Notes under the pieces: model-generated
Told to the model about the DNA's origin: nothing
The model's input: the letters and a program-made list of their open reading frames with translations, nothing else
Database searches by the model: none
Assembly: GCA_019751875.1 (NCBI GenBank)
Contig: JAIEMV010000001.1
Location: forward strand, 23,991 to 87,990
From: Hyphomicrobium sp.
GTDB lineage: Bacteria > Pseudomonadota > Alphaproteobacteria > Rhizobiales > Hyphomicrobiaceae
Length of the DNA stretch: 64,000 nt
Reading direction: 5' to 3'
Position numbers and translations under genes: made by a program
Shown: positions 1-10,694 of the stretch, piece by piece
Layout of the letters: each line of letters begins with the position of its first letter
Numbering within the stretch: the first letter of the stretch is position 1

Positions 1-510
1 TGTGGTGCCGCCGCCCGTCCTTGCAAGTTCCTCACGCAGCAGGTCGTAGTCGGCAGGATCGACGATGACAGTGACACCGGCGTGGTTCTTGGCCGCCGCG
101 CGCAGCATGGCCGGCCCGCCGATGTCGATGTTCTCAACACAGTCATCAAAGGTGCCGCCCTTCGCTAACGTCGCCTCGAAGGGGTAAAGATTGACAACAA
201 GAAGATCGATAGGCGCGATCGCGTGCGCCTCAGCCGATTGCTCGTGCTCTTCATTTCCGCGCACCGCCAACAGGCCGCCGTGCACCTTCGGATGTAGTGT
301 TTTCAGCCGCCCGTCCATCATCTCCGGGAACCCAGTGTGCTCGGAGACATCGATGACTGGCAGACCCGCGGCCTTTAGTGCGGCGGCCGTCCCTCCCGTC
401 GATAAAATCTCGACTCCCTTGGCTGCAAGGTCACGCGCCAGATCGACAAGACCGGTCTTATCGGACACGGAGATGAGGGCGCGGCGAATAGTGACAACAT
501 CAGTCGGCAA
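1..510 (-). CDS. purH: PurH, bifunctional AICAR transformylase/IMP cyclohydrolase (N-terminal part, cut by window edge)
   Basis: PurH carries out the last two steps of purine synthesis: formylation of AICAR and closure to IMP. The visible 170 residues are the N-terminal MGS-like IMP cyclohydrolase domain, with the family signatures [35 protein letters not shown] and [17 protein letters not shown]. The rest of the gene lies beyond base 1. I chose a TTG start at 508-510 because AAGGA lies seven bases upstream and no ATG or GTG occurs in frame there before the conserved start. It is the last visible gene of a minus-strand run htpX, rsmB, heparinase-like, purH. Identity is secure; the TTG start is inferred. 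Confidence 0.93.
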   Translation of the reverse strand, partial: MPTDVVTIRRALISVSDKTGLVDLARDLAAKGVEILSTGGTAAALKAAGLPVIDVSEHTGFPEMMDGRLKTLHPKVHGGLLAVRGNEEHEQSAEAHAIAPIDLLVVNLYPFEATLAKGGTFDDCVENIDIGGPAMLRAAAKNHAGVTVIVDPADYDLLREELARTGGGTT

Positions 511-601
511 GGTCGCATCCTTTCGTGCAGTTCGATCGGGCCTTAGCATGAACGGGTGCAGCAGGGTACAGGGCAGCCGGCGGTTGGCGCGAGCCACAAG
601 G

Positions 602-2359
602 TCACGCCCGAGTATCGACCGTCCAGCTGACTTCCGTGTCGCCGAAGGTTGTTCCGCGCAGAACGAACTGGAGGGCCCGCCGAGGTCCCGAGCTGTCCGC
701 AAAGTAGATTCCTTCCTCGATGCTCAGCGCTGCACCGGAGGAGAAGAAACGCCAAACCTGCCCCTCCGGCGTCACGATTTCGGCTTCACCAGGTGAGTTG
801 AGGAGGCGGCACGTGATCTCGGGATGGAGATGAAAGTGAATCGCATATGGAAGATCAGATTTAAGGCGCAGAGGCGTCTCGTCGCCAGTTAAGCGATCGA
901 TTCCGCGGATGGCCGCCCCCGACGCACTCAGTGTCATCTTGCGGTGGTGGATGAGTCCAAAACGGCCCAGATAGCCGTTATGGGACGCGGTCCAAACAAG
1001 GTCGCCATTGGCTTCCTCAAGGGTGCTCTTGACCTCAAGCGGTCCGCGGATCGGAGCGCCACCAATCATAGCTTCGAGGCCGCGATGGCGCACGAGTTTG
1101 GCCGACGAAGTCTCGTTCACGCACATCGTATTGTGAGACGCCGTTCCGCGCGCCTGTGGACGCCAATCCTGGTCTGAGGATGCCGGAGCACCACCGTTGA
1201 CGAAAAGGAGCCGAGCGCCTGCACTCATTTCAAATGAGAGACATCCAGCGTGCGCTGCATTGGCAAACTCGAACGGGGGCGGAACACCCGCATCGGCGAT
1301 GATGGTGGTGGCGCCTCGTCTGAGATTGACATAGCCCGAAGGTCGCGCCGAAGCCAACGGCTTGGCAAAAAGATCGTCATAAGCGAGTACTGTTGCCAGA
1401 CCCGCCGGCGAGGCAACTGAAACACCGTTGAAACGCGCCAGGCGACCGTCGCCTAGGCGCATGAAGCGCAAAAAGGCAACGGCATCGCAGAGCGTTTGCA
1501 ATAAGGAAGATGGCGGCTTGCGCCCGCGCGCGGCGAAGCACTGCCGCGTTGGAAGGAAATCGAGCAGGAGGTCAACGAGAACGGCTGGATTGCGGCTAAT
1601 GTGGCCGCCATCTTCAAGAAACTGGCGTTCAATTTCGGCGGAAAACATCTTTTCAATTTCGTCCAACTGAGGATCATGGCCGGAAACGCAAAGATAAGAG
1701 AGCACGAGGCCCGTGAGCGCGAGCAGGCGCGGATAGCCGTCGGGGCCGTCGCGCCAGGTAGCGGCAAGACGGACGATCTGCGCGCCAAGACTGGAAGAAA
1801 TGGCGTCGTATGTTTCGATGTTGGCTTCATCGAGCAGAAAGTTTGCGTGGCTCAACCACGAGATGATGCGGCGTCCGAGGACGGCCGGCTCCCAAACGAT
1901 CCCGGAGCCGCGCTGGCGACGGGTCCATTCGACCGTCAGATTGCGGGCGAGCGAACGGGCCTCATCATCACCAGTGGCTTCCAGATGGCGCAGCCAGCCG
2001 AAACCGTGAAGAGCTCGCACCCAAGCTTCCGGAGCGTGTTGGATTTGGAAAGGCGATCCACTGCGCAAGGACATACCAATTCCGGCCAAACCCATATGAC
2101 CGAGCTTCATTTCTGGCCAAAAACTTGGGTCCGCGTTGCGCAGTGACTGTGGAACAATAAGAAGATTGCCAAGGTTCGCCGAACCGAAGCGCCAGCGCAG
2201 AAGCGGCGAGAATTGCAGGCGGGCCATCGAAGCGCGCTGCGATCGCTTGGCGGCGATGAGGGCAATTCGCGACTTTTCGGCTAGACTCAAACCCGCCATC
2301 GCAAACCAGACATTGGCAAGTTCCTCCACGCGCCATGCGCTGCGCCGCAACGTGTCCAT
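602..2359 (-). CDS. Heparinase II/III family protein
   Basis: This 585-residue protein has the two-part plan of heparinase II/III-like polysaccharide lyases: a helical toroid-like N-terminal half (about 1-310) and a beta-rich C-terminal half. The C-terminal half includes [17 protein letters not shown] and the stretch [12 protein letters not shown], the usual 'SHNT' hallmark, followed by HNGY and IHHRKM. It has no recognisable signal peptide. The substrate cannot be read from sequence. A heparinase-like gene between rsmB and purH recurs in Rhizobiales as I recall, and this suggests a cell-envelope role, not scavenging of animal glycans. The gap to rsmB is 92 bases and both are on the minus strand, so co-transcription is likely. 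Confidence 0.82.
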   Translation of the reverse strand: MDTLRRSAWRVEELANVWFAMAGLSLAEKSRIALIAAKRSQRASMARLQFSPLLRWRFGSANLGNLLIVPQSLRNADPSFWPEMKLGHMGLAGIGMSLRSGSPFQIQHAPEAWVRALHGFGWLRHLEATGDDEARSLARNLTVEWTRRQRGSGIVWEPAVLGRRIISWLSHANFLLDEANIETYDAISSSLGAQIVRLAATWRDGPDGYPRLLALTGLVLSYLCVSGHDPQLDEIEKMFSAEIERQFLEDGGHISRNPAVLVDLLLDFLPTRQCFAARGRKPPSSLLQTLCDAVAFLRFMRLGDGRLARFNGVSVASPAGLATVLAYDDLFAKPLASARPSGYVNLRRGATTIIADAGVPPPFEFANAAHAGCLSFEMSAGARLLFVNGGAPASSDQDWRPQARGTASHNTMCVNETSSAKLVRHRGLEAMIGGAPIRGPLEVKSTLEEANGDLVWTASHNGYLGRFGLIHHRKMTLSASGAAIRGIDRLTGDETPLRLKSDLPYAIHFHLHPEITCRLLNSPGEAEIVTPEGQVWRFFSSGAALSIEEGIYFADSSGPRRALQFVLRGTTFGDTEVSWTVDTRA

Positions 2360-2451
2360 TCCGGCCTGCGACAGCTCATTGGGTCGGTAGCGCAGGGTTA
2401 AGTCTCTGACAAGACAGCCCGCAGACCAAGTTGTGCGTAGCTGTGGTTGCC

Positions 2452-3903
2452 TCAGATGGTGTGGCGGCGAAGGCGTGCCGCATAGAACCCGTCGAGGCCC
2501 GATCCGGCCTCATCGCCGGGGAACCGGTGGCTCGGCAGGGTGCGAAGATCGCCTTCGGATGTTATTGCATCGGCAAGCCCCCCGATTTCCGAGGCCGTGA
2601 TCGGTGCGCGAGCGAATTCCGGGTGGGCTGCGAGGAACCGGCTGACCTGATGCTCGCCTTCCTCCGGCTCAAGTGAACAGGTGCAATAGATCAGCAAGCC
2701 ACCGGGTCGGACCAAACCGGCTGCGCGTTCCAACAGCTTACTCTGAAGGTCGACAAGCTTTTCAAATCCGCGATTTTGGCGGACATGCAGGATGTCCGGG
2801 TGACGGCGAATGGTTCCTGTTGCAGAGCAGGGGGCATCAAGCAACACCCCATTGAACGGAGCGGCCGGTTGCCACGTCAGAATGTCAGCGGTGACGCATT
2901 CTGCTTCGAGATGCAGTCGATCAAGGTTGTCCTTCACGCGCCTCAGGCGCGCCGCAGAGATATCAACGGCTGTGACGTGGGCGCCAGCGGCAGCAAGTTC
3001 GGCGGTCTTGCCACCCGGCGCGGCGCACAAATCCGCGATGCGCTGGCCGGGCTGAGCGTTTAGGAGCCGTGCGGGCAACGCAGCGGCGGCATCTTGCACC
3101 CACCATGCGCCGTCATCGAACCCCGGCAGATCCGTGATACGGCCGGCTTGGAGAATGCGAACGGTCCCTGTCGGCAGCGGCACGCCCTGAAGCTTCGCCG
3201 CCCATTCCAGTGGATCGCCCTTTACCGTCACGTCGAGCGGCGGCTCTTCGAGGCTAGCAGCTGCAATTCGCCAAGCCGCTTCTCGGCCATATGTTTTTTC
3301 CCAGCCAGCGAGGAGCCAGGACGGAACATTCTGCGCCACGGCGTCGAGACCGTTCAAGGCGGCAATGCCACCGTCCGAAACGCGACGGAGAACAGCGTTG
3401 ACGAGTTTATCGAAGCGGCGGGCGTTCGGGTCAGCTTTGCACTGCTCGACGGCGAGACCGATGGCGGCGTGCGGGGGCGTATCGAGAAGAAGCAATTGAG
3501 CCGCACCGGCGAGCAGGATCGGCCAGACCCAACCCTGCGGTTCGGGCAGCGGCTTCTGCAAATGCGAACTGATGACGTGCGCGAGTTCACCGTGGCGGCG
3601 CAGAACCGTTGTGACGAGGAGGCGCGCGAACGCACGATCGCGAGGCTCGACCTTTGCACGTTCGGGCTTGGCGAAGGCTTCCGCAAATGCTTCCTCAAAG
3701 AACGTGCCGCGCTTCATGACACGCCACAGCGTTTCCACGGCAGCCTGACGGGCTTCAAAGCCAGCCGGCTTCTCGACTTGCTTGCTGACCGCTTTCTTTG
3801 ATTTGAGCTTTAGGGGCCCGCGCTCTTTCACGCGGGCGGACGACGCCATACGGCCAGTCTTGTGGTCAGCTTTAAAGCCTCGCGGCGGACGGGTACCTGT
3901 CAT
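2452..3903 (-). CDS. rsmB: RsmB-type 16S rRNA (cytosine-C5) methyltransferase
   Basis: RsmB methylates a cytosine of 16S rRNA using S-adenosylmethionine. The 483-residue protein has a basic N-terminal tail (about 1-45), a NusB-like RNA-binding domain (about 50-190, including DRAFARLLVTTVLRRHGEL) and a Rossmann methyltransferase domain. The latter carries DLCAAPGGKTAEL (SAM-binding loop), DAPCSATGTIRRHPD (PCS motif with one catalytic Cys) and YCTCSLEPEEGE (TCS motif with the second Cys). Length is slightly above the usual 430 residues because of the Lys/Arg-rich tail, which may start later than called. It lies downstream of htpX in the same direction with a 73-base gap. Confidence 0.93.
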   Translation of the reverse strand: MTGTRPPRGFKADHKTGRMASSARVKERGPLKLKSKKAVSKQVEKPAGFEARQAAVETLWRVMKRGTFFEEAFAEAFAKPERAKVEPRDRAFARLLVTTVLRRHGELAHVISSHLQKPLPEPQGWVWPILLAGAAQLLLLDTPPHAAIGLAVEQCKADPNARRFDKLVNAVLRRVSDGGIAALNGLDAVAQNVPSWLLAGWEKTYGREAAWRIAAASLEEPPLDVTVKGDPLEWAAKLQGVPLPTGTVRILQAGRITDLPGFDDGAWWVQDAAAALPARLLNAQPGQRIADLCAAPGGKTAELAAAGAHVTAVDISAARLRRVKDNLDRLHLEAECVTADILTWQPAAPFNGVLLDAPCSATGTIRRHPDILHVRQNRGFEKLVDLQSKLLERAAGLVRPGGLLIYCTCSLEPEEGEHQVSRFLAAHPEFARAPITASEIGGLADAITSEGDLRTLPSHRFPGDEAGSGLDGFYAARLRRHTI

Positions 3904-3976
3904 TTCCCATCGCTACGGTGTCGGCGCCGCGCGGTCAATGCCACTCTCCCTTGCGACGCAGGCGAGGGATTGTCCA

Positions 3977-4960
3977 TCAGCCCCACGGTCCGCGCGACGT
4001 CCGGCTGCGTGACCAGGGGCCGCCGGCAGGCTGGGTCGGAGCAATTTCAAACTCTCCAGACACGTCCGCGGTAACGCTTTCAAAGGCCGAAGGGGCTTGC
4101 CCCATCTCGATTGCCAGTTCCTTCAAAGCGCGGATGCGATTTTCCACATTCGGATGGGTCGAGAAAAGATTGTCGACGCCGTGGCCGGTCAGCGGATTGA
4201 TGATGAACAGGTGCGCGGCGGCAGGGATCCGTTCTGCCTGCCAATTCGGCGTGCGCTGCACGGCGGCATGGATTTTGGACAGCGCCGACGCCAGCCACAT
4301 CGGGTTGCCGCAGATCATCGCGCCCATCCGGTCAGCCTGATACTCGCGCGAGCGGCTGATCGCCATCTGCACGAGCATAGCGGCGAAAGGGGCGATCAGC
4401 ATGGCGACGAGAGTAGCCAAAAAGCCAGGGCCATTGCCGTTTTCCCGATTACCGCCGAACAGCATGCCGAGCTGCAGGTACTGCGCGAACATGGAGATGG
4501 CACCGCCGATGGTGGCCGCAACAGCCATGGTCAGCGTATCGCGGTTCTTAATGTGGGCCAGTTCATGCGCCATCACACCGGCGAGTTCTTCTCGGGAGAG
4601 GGAGTCCAGAAGGCCTGTCGACGCCGCGACGGCGGCGCGGCTCGGGCTGCGGCCTGTCGCAAATGCATTCGGCTGCGGGTTGTCAATGACATAGACACGG
4701 GGAGGCGGGAGTTCGGCGCGCGCGGCAAGTTCATGTACGAGGTTGACGTAACCAGGCGCTGTCCGCTCGTCGACTTCATGGGCACGGAACATCCGCAACA
4801 CCATCGAATCCGACTTCCAGAGACTGAAGATATTCATTCCAAGTGCCATGATAAAGGCGATCACTAGGCCGGATTTTCCGCCGACCAGCGCGCCCATGGC
4901 GACGAAGATGCCGGTCAGGACGATCAGCAACAAACCGGTCTTGGCGTAGTTCATCGGCAT
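3977..4960 (-). CDS. htpX: HtpX, membrane zinc metalloprotease
   Basis: HtpX is an M48B protease of the inner membrane that degrades misfolded membrane proteins. The 327-residue form starts at MPMNYAKTG, preceded by AGGGAG about ten bases upstream; an open frame upstream adds 58 residues that look unlike the family. Two hydrophobic segments fill about residues 7-50. The zinc motif HELAH is at 132-136, and two further hydrophobic segments follow it. The Glu ligand lies in [10 protein letters not shown]. The C-terminus is an Ala/Gln/Pro-rich tail. It is transcribed away from the SDHAF4-like gene at 5122 and leads the rsmB, heparinase-like, purH run. Confidence 0.93.
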   Translation of the reverse strand: MPMNYAKTGLLLIVLTGIFVAMGALVGGKSGLVIAFIMALGMNIFSLWKSDSMVLRMFRAHEVDERTAPGYVNLVHELAARAELPPPRVYVIDNPQPNAFATGRSPSRAAVAASTGLLDSLSREELAGVMAHELAHIKNRDTLTMAVAATIGGAISMFAQYLQLGMLFGGNRENGNGPGFLATLVAMLIAPFAAMLVQMAISRSREYQADRMGAMICGNPMWLASALSKIHAAVQRTPNWQAERIPAAAHLFIINPLTGHGVDNLFSTHPNVENRIRALKELAIEMGQAPSAFESVTADVSGEFEIAPTQPAGGPWSRSRTSRGPWG

Positions 4961-5121
4961 GGCCGGGCGCGGCTCCCTCAGCATCCCCATGGCGGCACAA
5001 CGCCGCCTGGCAGGCATCCGTTTCCAGACGCGGATGGTATATGGGAAGGGTTGCCGGCGACAACTAGAGACCGAACCAGGTCCGCACTCAAGCGGACCGC
5101 CGCAATTGGAAAGGACGAACC

Positions 5122-5361
5122 ATGGTCGACACACCCGACCTACCGTCAGCAGCGACTGGCGCTGCAGGGGCCGACGATGGTTCCAACCGCCTACTTTCTG
5201 AAGTTGCCAAGCGTGCGCTGGCCGAGGCCGAGGAGCGCCGCCGGGCGCGAGATGAGGCGGCCAAGACGGAGGCTACGCGCCGCGAAGTCGGCGGCCGCGA
5301 TGGGCCTGATCCTGTTCGATACGGCGATTGGGAGAAAGACGGGATCATCTCCGACTTTTGA
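5122..5361 (+). CDS. DUF1674 / SDHAF4-like succinate dehydrogenase assembly factor
   Basis: This 79-residue protein ends with [14 protein letters not shown], matching the C-terminal hallmark of the DUF1674/SDHAF4 family. Mitochondrial SDHAF4 helps flavinylated SdhA assemble into succinate dehydrogenase. The middle is a charged helix rich in Ala, Glu and Arg (about 25-50). The start has a good ribosome site, AAGGA, eight bases before ATG. It is divergent from htpX. The family assignment is firm; the assembly role in bacteria is by homology. Confidence 0.85.
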   Translation: MVDTPDLPSAATGAAGADDGSNRLLSEVAKRALAEAEERRRARDEAAKTEATRREVGGRDGPDPVRYGDWEKDGIISDF

Positions 5362-5673
5362 GAATTAGCCGCAGGGCCGGCTGCATACCCTCGTCTCATT
5401 GAGATACAGGCGCACCGGCTTGATGCCGCGCAGCCGGTCGCCGTTGCCCGCACTGCGCGCCATGGAGGATCTGTGTGGCGAGCGACCTGATTTTCGATTG
5501 GTTTACGGCCTGACACTGATTTTATTCGAATTTGTCCGAAGTACACGCGAGTTCGTTAAGGCTACTTCAACCACTCGCGGCATCGCGGCAGTCATGATGG
5601 CTCGCCTGGAATAGCCCGGCATCACGGTTGCTCCTGTTGCTCCGAACCCCGCCGGGTTGTTTCAAGGAGAGAC
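5362..5673 (+). other. Intergenic stretch without a convincing gene
   Basis: This 312-base gap separates the SDHAF4-like gene from the TadG-like gene. Short open frames on both strands lack ribosome sites and family resemblance. The middle (about 5500-5560) is AT-richer than the flanks and is a reasonable place for the promoter of the downstream gene, but I could not pick -35/-10 boxes with confidence. Confidence 0.5.
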
Positions 5674-6918
5674 ATGATGCCAACCCTGCCCATCGCAACC
5701 GTTAAAGCTTTTGCCCATAGCGAGCGCGGCGGCGTTGCGATCCTGTTCGGGTTCTGCGCCATAGTCCTGACTGTCGCCATTGGCGTGGCTGTCGATCAGG
5801 CGCGTGTCCATCACTCGACATCTAAACTTGCCGCGGCGGCGGATGCAGCAGCACTTGCTGCCGGGCGGGCCCTGATGGCAGGGGCTATGAGTGATGAAGA
5901 AATCGCCGAGCTCGGCCAGCGCTTTTTTCATCAGAACCTCACTGGCGGAGGTGAGTTCGCGGACGTCACCGCAGTCGAAGTTATTCCCCATCGGGCCAAC
6001 AGCACGATTGAAGTCAAGGTGAATGCCGGCGTACCGACGACATTCATGCGCATCGCAGGGGTTCAGACAGTAGCGGTCCCGGTGGATACAGTGACGACAT
6101 TCGAGGCGAACGATCTCGAACTCGGCATTGCGCTCGACATCACCGGCTCCATGAACGGCCGCAAGCTGGCCGATCTCAAGGCGGCCGCAACCGACCTCAT
6201 CAGCGTGCTGTTGCCGGATGGCGATCGGCCGAACCAGGTGCGAATCGGGCTAGCACCGTATGCCGCCGCGATTCAGCTCGGCACCTACGCTGACCGCGCT
6301 TCGAATGGCACCAGCCGCGACGGTTGCGTGCGTGAACGTAGCGGGAGCAGCGCCTACTCCGATGACAGCATCAACGACGGCGGGGCCTTCCTCGGTCATG
6401 GCCTCTTCACCGACATCGATTCCACGGAAGGCCGGCAGGGATATCTCTGCCCGATGGCAGAGATCGTCCCTCTCACAGAAGACAAGGCCGCACTGACTGC
6501 ATCCATCAACGGCTATGTCGCCAATGGTGCTACGGCTGGCCACATCGGGGCCCAATGGGCCTGGAATCTCATATCACCCAACTTTGCGTCACTGTGGCCG
6601 TCCAACAGCGAGCCCGCGCCTTACCGTGACGGTAAGACGACAAAAGCAGTCATCTTGATGACGGACGGAATTTTCAACATGGCCTACGTCAACGGTCGTT
6701 CGAATGCGCAGGCTCTGTCTATTTGCACAGGTCTCGGTGACAAGGGTGTCAAGGTCCACACTGTTGCATTCGAGGCTCCCGCGTCCGCCAGGGCCATGCT
6801 GCAGGAGTGCGCCCGCCGCGCCGGCGGAGAGTTCCACGACGCTAGGGACGGTGATGATCTTCGCCAGACGTTCGTGGCCATCGCCGAGTCTCTCAATGGC
6901 CTCCGGCTCACGCAATAA
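5674..6918 (+). CDS. TadE/TadG-like pilus-associated protein with vWA domain
   Basis: The 414-residue protein begins with the Flp/Tad pseudopilin-like leader ERGGVAILFGFCAIVLTVAIG (E at about 16), a TadE/TadG hallmark, followed by one transmembrane helix. A von Willebrand A domain runs from about 145 to the end with a MIDAS-type motif DITGSMNGRKL and a later ILMTDGIFN. Such proteins are minor components of Tad pilus systems or surface adhesins anchored by the N-terminal helix. AAGGAG lies five bases before the first ATG; a second ATG follows directly. No other tad gene is in the window, so it is an orphan here. Confidence 0.85.
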   Translation: MMPTLPIATVKAFAHSERGGVAILFGFCAIVLTVAIGVAVDQARVHHSTSKLAAAADAAALAAGRALMAGAMSDEEIAELGQRFFHQNLTGGGEFADVTAVEVIPHRANSTIEVKVNAGVPTTFMRIAGVQTVAVPVDTVTTFEANDLELGIALDITGSMNGRKLADLKAAATDLISVLLPDGDRPNQVRIGLAPYAAAIQLGTYADRASNGTSRDGCVRERSGSSAYSDDSINDGGAFLGHGLFTDIDSTEGRQGYLCPMAEIVPLTEDKAALTASINGYVANGATAGHIGAQWAWNLISPNFASLWPSNSEPAPYRDGKTTKAVILMTDGIFNMAYVNGRSNAQALSICTGLGDKGVKVHTVAFEAPASARAMLQECARRAGGEFHDARDGDDLRQTFVAIAESLNGLRLTQ

Positions 6919-7109
6919 TTCCGAGTCTCACGCGCCTGGCGCGGAAACCTGGCTGCCCTAGTCTCTCGCGCGTTCTTGAAGATGGTGGTCCGCACGAGTG
7001 CCGACTCCTTTTTTTCCGATCCGCGCAGGTCAATCCGGGATGTGTGGCGGGACAGATCTAGGAGCCGGTTCGACAGTTCGCTACTGTCGGTTGGCAACCT
7101 GGAGTACCC

Positions 7110-7832
7110 ATGACCTCGCCAGCCCGCCCGAAGCGTCGCCTGTTCTCCCGGCTCTTTCTCGTTCTGCTCATTGCCGCGACGACGCTCGTTGCCATGCGCC
7201 TTGGGTATCTGCCCCAGCGCTACAGTCCATTTCCGCCGATTTCTCTCGACACGCAGCCTTCGTGGTTCGTCGACACGCGGCTTGCCGCTCTGCGTCTCGA
7301 CCGGCCGTTGTGTGAAGCCGTCTTAAAGCAGCCTCACATCGACGCCACCGCAATTGCAGACCAGCCCTACAAAAATGGGTGCGGATGGCAGAATGCGGTT
7401 TCGTTCTCAAAAGCAGGTGGCGCGAAAATTGGAGCCGAAAAGCTGACGTGTGAAATGGCGGCCGCCTTGGCGCTCTGGATCGAGCATGAAGTGCAGCCTC
7501 TGGCGCAGTCAACCTTTGGCTCACGCGTTGCTTCCATCGGCGACATGGGGATCTACGATTGCCGGAACATCCTCGGCAACCCGCTGATGAAGAATGTGCG
7601 TAGTCAGCACGCCACCGCCAACGCCATCGACATTTCCGGGTTCACATTGGATGGCGGCCGTCAAATATCGATCCTGCGAGACTGGACAGGCAAGGGACCA
7701 GAGGCCGCGTTCTTAAAGGAAGTTCACCGCCGCGCGTGCCGATACTTCCGTGTCGCCCTCGGGCCTGAGTACAATGCAGCGCACAAGAACCATTTCCACT
7801 TCGATCGTGGCGCATTCTCGCGCTGCAAGTAG
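7110..7832 (+). CDS. Extensin-like family protein
   Basis: This 240-residue protein has an N-terminal membrane anchor or signal (about 11-28, RLFLVLLIAATTLVAMRLGY) and an extensin-like C-terminal domain. The domain shows CEAVL, the central SQHATANAIDISGF and the end motif AHKNHFHFDRG, which resembles the His/Asp metal-site pattern of D,D-peptidase-like folds. It probably acts in the periplasm on the cell wall; the plant-derived family name does not imply plant function. TGGAG lies five bases before ATG. It converges on acs across a shared terminator. Confidence 0.82.
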   Translation: MTSPARPKRRLFSRLFLVLLIAATTLVAMRLGYLPQRYSPFPPISLDTQPSWFVDTRLAALRLDRPLCEAVLKQPHIDATAIADQPYKNGCGWQNAVSFSKAGGAKIGAEKLTCEMAAALALWIEHEVQPLAQSTFGSRVASIGDMGIYDCRNILGNPLMKNVRSQHATANAIDISGFTLDGGRQISILRDWTGKGPEAAFLKEVHRRACRYFRVALGPEYNAAHKNHFHFDRGAFSRCK

Positions 7833-7902
7833 AGCAGTCAACGGCAGCGACCTAGCTCTTGGCCCAATCGTGACCAAGTTACCCACGCCGGCCACAACAT
7901 GC

Positions 7903-7937
7903 AAAAGGGCGGATGGAATGAAGCCATCCGCCCTTTT
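7903..7937. terminator. Bidirectional terminator between the extensin-like gene and acs
   Basis: A perfect 14-bp inverted repeat (AAAAGGGCGGATGG and its complement) flanks a seven-base loop. Four T residues close the stem on each strand, so it can end transcription from both convergent genes. Confidence 0.85.
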
Positions 7938-7957
7938 CGCTTTGCATGAGATGCGCT

Positions 7958-9904
7958 CTACACGGCGCGCTTGTTCTGCCGGTTCTCGATGAGATCATCG
8001 ACGACGCCGGGGTCGGCGAGTGTTGATGTATCGCCGAGGCTGCCGAACTCGTCTTCAGCGATCTTGCGCAGAATGCGACGCATGATCTTACCGGAGCGAG
8101 TTTTGGGCAAACCGGGTGAAAACTGTATCAGATCCGGTGAGGCGATTGGGCCGATCTCGCGACGAACGTGGGCCACAAGCTCCTTCCGCAGTTCGTCGGT
8201 GGGATCGACGCCGTTGTTCAGCGTTACGTAACAGTAGATGCCCTGACCTTTCAGATCGTGCGGGTAGCCGACGACGGCGGCTTCGGCGACCTTGGGATGG
8301 GCGACGAGCGCGCTTTCGACTTCGGCGGTGCCCATTCGGTGACCCGAAACGTTGATCACGTCGTCGACGCGGCCGGTTATCCAGTAATAGCCGTCTTCGT
8401 CGCGCCGGCAGCCGTCGCCCGTAAAGTACTGCCCCGCGTAGGCCGAGAAGTACGTCTGCACAAAACGCTCATGATCGCGAAAGACGGTGCGGCTTTGACC
8501 CGGCCAGCTGTCGAGGATAACGAGGTTGCCGGAGCCGGGGCCTTCAAGCTGTACGCCTTTATCGTCGACGAGGGCGGGCTGCACGCCGAAGAAGGGACGC
8601 GTTGCCGAGCCCGGTTTCAGGGCTGTGGCACCCGGCAGCGGCGTGATGAGGATACCGCCGGTTTCCGTCTGCCACCACGTATCGACGATGGGGCAGCGGG
8701 CGTCGCCCACCACATTGTAATACCACTCCCATGCTTCCGGGTTGATCGGCTCGCCAACGGAACCCAAGACGCGGAGCGAGGCGCGGCTGGTGCGCTTCAC
8801 GAAGTCGTCGCCCTGGCCCATGAGCGACCGGATCGCGGTCGGCGCGGTGTAGAAAATATTGACCTTCCACTTATCGACGACGTGCCAGAAGCGGGAGGCG
8901 GTGGGATAAGTCGGAATGCCTTCAAACATTAGAGTCGTCGCGCCGTTCGCGAGCGGACCGTAGACAATGTAGCTGTGACCGGTGACCCAGCCGACGTCCG
9001 CGGTGCACCAGTAGATGTCGCCGTCGTGGTAATCGAACACGTATTGATGCGTGATGGATGCGTAGAGCAGATAACCACCGGTGGTATGGACGACACCTTT
9101 TGGCTTGCCGGTGGAGCCAGACGTGTAAAGCACGAAAAGCGGATCTTCCGCGTTCATTTCCTCGGGCGGGCAGTCGGCGGCAACCTTGGCCGTTTCTTCG
9201 TGCATCCAGAAATCCCGGCCCGGCACCCAGTTGATCGGGTTGCCAGTGCGGCGAACGACGAGGAGGCGCGTATCCGGATGGCAGCCTTCCAGCGCGATAT
9301 CCGCATTCTTTTTCAGCGGCACGTTTTTGCCACCGCGAACGCTTTCATCGGCCGTGATGATAACGCGGCTCTCGGCATCATCGACGCGGTTCTTCAAGCT
9401 GTCCGGCGAGAAGCCGCCGAAAACGATCGAGTGAATGGCGCCGATGCGCGCACATGCAAGCATCGCATACGCCGCTTCGGGGATCATCGGCAGATAAATG
9501 GTGACTCGATCGCCCTTCTTAACGCCGTGGGCCTTCAGGACGTTCGCGAAACGGCAGACGCGTTCGTGCAGCTGATTGTAAGTGATTTGCTCATCAAGGG
9601 TGGGATCATCGCTTTCCCAGATGATGGCAACCTGATCGCCGCGCGTGGCGAGATGGCGATCTATACAGTTGGCCGACAGATTAAGTGTGCCGTCCTCGAA
9701 CCACTTTATCGAGACGTTGCCCGGATCGAACGAGGTGTTCTTGACGCGCGTGTAAGGCTTAATCCAATCCAGCCGCTTACCAGCTTCACCCCAGAAGCCA
9801 TTCGGGTCCGCGACGCTGCGCTTGTAGAGTTCCAGATACTTGGCGTCATCGATCCAAGCGCCTTTGGCCCAGTCGGCTTTGACCGGGTACACATTCTCGG
9901 ACAT
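7958..9904 (-). CDS. acs: Acetyl-CoA synthetase
   Basis: Acs converts acetate, ATP and CoA to acetyl-CoA, AMP and pyrophosphate. The 648-residue length is typical. Signatures include the P-loop-like [19 protein letters not shown], the A5 segment [30 protein letters not shown] and the regulatory acetyl-lysine site [11 protein letters not shown] near the C-terminus. GGGAGGAG sits before the ATG. In a serine-cycle methylotroph it would connect free acetate to the acetyl-CoA pool. It is a single-gene unit with a candidate promoter upstream and a terminator downstream. Confidence 0.96.
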   Translation of the reverse strand: MSENVYPVKADWAKGAWIDDAKYLELYKRSVADPNGFWGEAGKRLDWIKPYTRVKNTSFDPGNVSIKWFEDGTLNLSANCIDRHLATRGDQVAIIWESDDPTLDEQITYNQLHERVCRFANVLKAHGVKKGDRVTIYLPMIPEAAYAMLACARIGAIHSIVFGGFSPDSLKNRVDDAESRVIITADESVRGGKNVPLKKNADIALEGCHPDTRLLVVRRTGNPINWVPGRDFWMHEETAKVAADCPPEEMNAEDPLFVLYTSGSTGKPKGVVHTTGGYLLYASITHQYVFDYHDGDIYWCTADVGWVTGHSYIVYGPLANGATTLMFEGIPTYPTASRFWHVVDKWKVNIFYTAPTAIRSLMGQGDDFVKRTSRASLRVLGSVGEPINPEAWEWYYNVVGDARCPIVDTWWQTETGGILITPLPGATALKPGSATRPFFGVQPALVDDKGVQLEGPGSGNLVILDSWPGQSRTVFRDHERFVQTYFSAYAGQYFTGDGCRRDEDGYYWITGRVDDVINVSGHRMGTAEVESALVAHPKVAEAAVVGYPHDLKGQGIYCYVTLNNGVDPTDELRKELVAHVRREIGPIASPDLIQFSPGLPKTRSGKIMRRILRKIAEDEFGSLGDTSTLADPGVVDDLIENRQNKRAV

Positions 9905-9936
9905 GCGGTTCTCCTCCCGAGCTTATTTTTGAAGTC

Positions 9937-9965
9937 ATTATGAGAGCACGGACGGCGGTGCACAA
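9937..9965 (-). promoter_or_regulatory. Candidate sigma-70-type promoter of acs
   Basis: On the minus strand TTGTGC is followed after 17 bases by CATAAT, with the -10 element ending 33 bases before the acs ATG. Both boxes are imperfect; this is a pattern call. Confidence 0.4.
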
Positions 9966-10019
9966 CTGGTAGATGGTACGAACCAGAAGGTCGCATTCTG
10001 CGCTGCAGCATGCGGGGCG

Positions 10020-10694
10020 TTAATCTTTTTTCTTGAGCGCCCATACGGCCGTTTTCTTTACCAATGCGTCTTCCAACTCGCGGGTGACGGGCACTTGATA
10101 TTCGGCGACAAGAGCAAATCGATTTTTGGGAAAGTAACTCCGCTGCGGGTCGCCGACGAGAACGCGCGCGCCTTTCGCTTGTGCAGCCGCAATGAAGGCG
10201 AGCACGCGCTCGGCGAGTTGGCGCTCGTAGAACAAGTCGCCGACGAGGACGGCTCCGAAGTGAGGGGGCAAATCCAGCAGGAGGTCTTCCTCGGTCGTAT
10301 CAATGGCGACGCCATTAGCTGCCGCGTTAAGACGGGCGGAGGTGAGCGCCATTCGATCGATATCTGCCGCGAGGACGGAGGCTGCGCCGGCTTTCATTGC
10401 CGCAATGGCGGTGAGTCCTGAGCCAGTGCCCAAATCGAGTACGGTCTTGCCCCTGACTTCGTTCGGGCTATCCAGCAGATATCGAGCGAGGGCCTGACCG
10501 CCTGCCCAGGCAAAGGCCCAGAACGGCGGCGGCACATTTATTTCTCCGAGTTCGTCTTCCGTTTTCTGCCAAATTGGTAGCGACTCTTCAGCCAGATGCA
10601 GTCGAATTTCCGGAACGTGCGGCGGCGCAATCAACATCGTATTGGCCGCGATAAATAGGGCGAAGTCCTCTTCGGTCTGTGGACCCGCGCTCAT
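10020..10694 (-). CDS. METTL20/ETFBKMT-like protein lysine methyltransferase
   Basis: This 224-residue class I methyltransferase resembles the ETF-beta lysine methyltransferase (METTL20/ETFBKMT) family. The family-like segments are PPFWAFAWAGGQALARYLLD, VRGKTVLDLGTGSGLTAIAA (SAM-binding loop), LAADID and GDLFYERQLA (the post-II D-F-Y region). By homology the substrate would be lysines of the electron transfer flavoprotein beta subunit, with effects on electron transfer from dehydrogenases. The substrate is inferred; annotation pipelines may call it a generic or nicotinamide methyltransferase. Its ATG overlaps the stop of the EVE gene by four bases, so the two are translationally coupled. Confidence 0.75.
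   Translation of the reverse strand: MSAGPQTEEDFALFIAANTMLIAPPHVPEIRLHLAEESLPIWQKTEDELGEINVPPPFWAFAWAGGQALARYLLDSPNEVRGKTVLDLGTGSGLTAIAAMKAGAASVLAADIDRMALTSARLNAAANGVAIDTTEEDLLLDLPPHFGAVLVGDLFYERQLAERVLAFIAAAQAKGARVLVGDPQRSYFPKNRFALVAEYQVPVTRELEDALVKKTAVWALKKKD

Noticed and set aside
8975..9943. 322-residue open frame antisense to acs
   Set aside because: It is explained fully by the opposite acs gene; residue composition is typical of an antisense frame.
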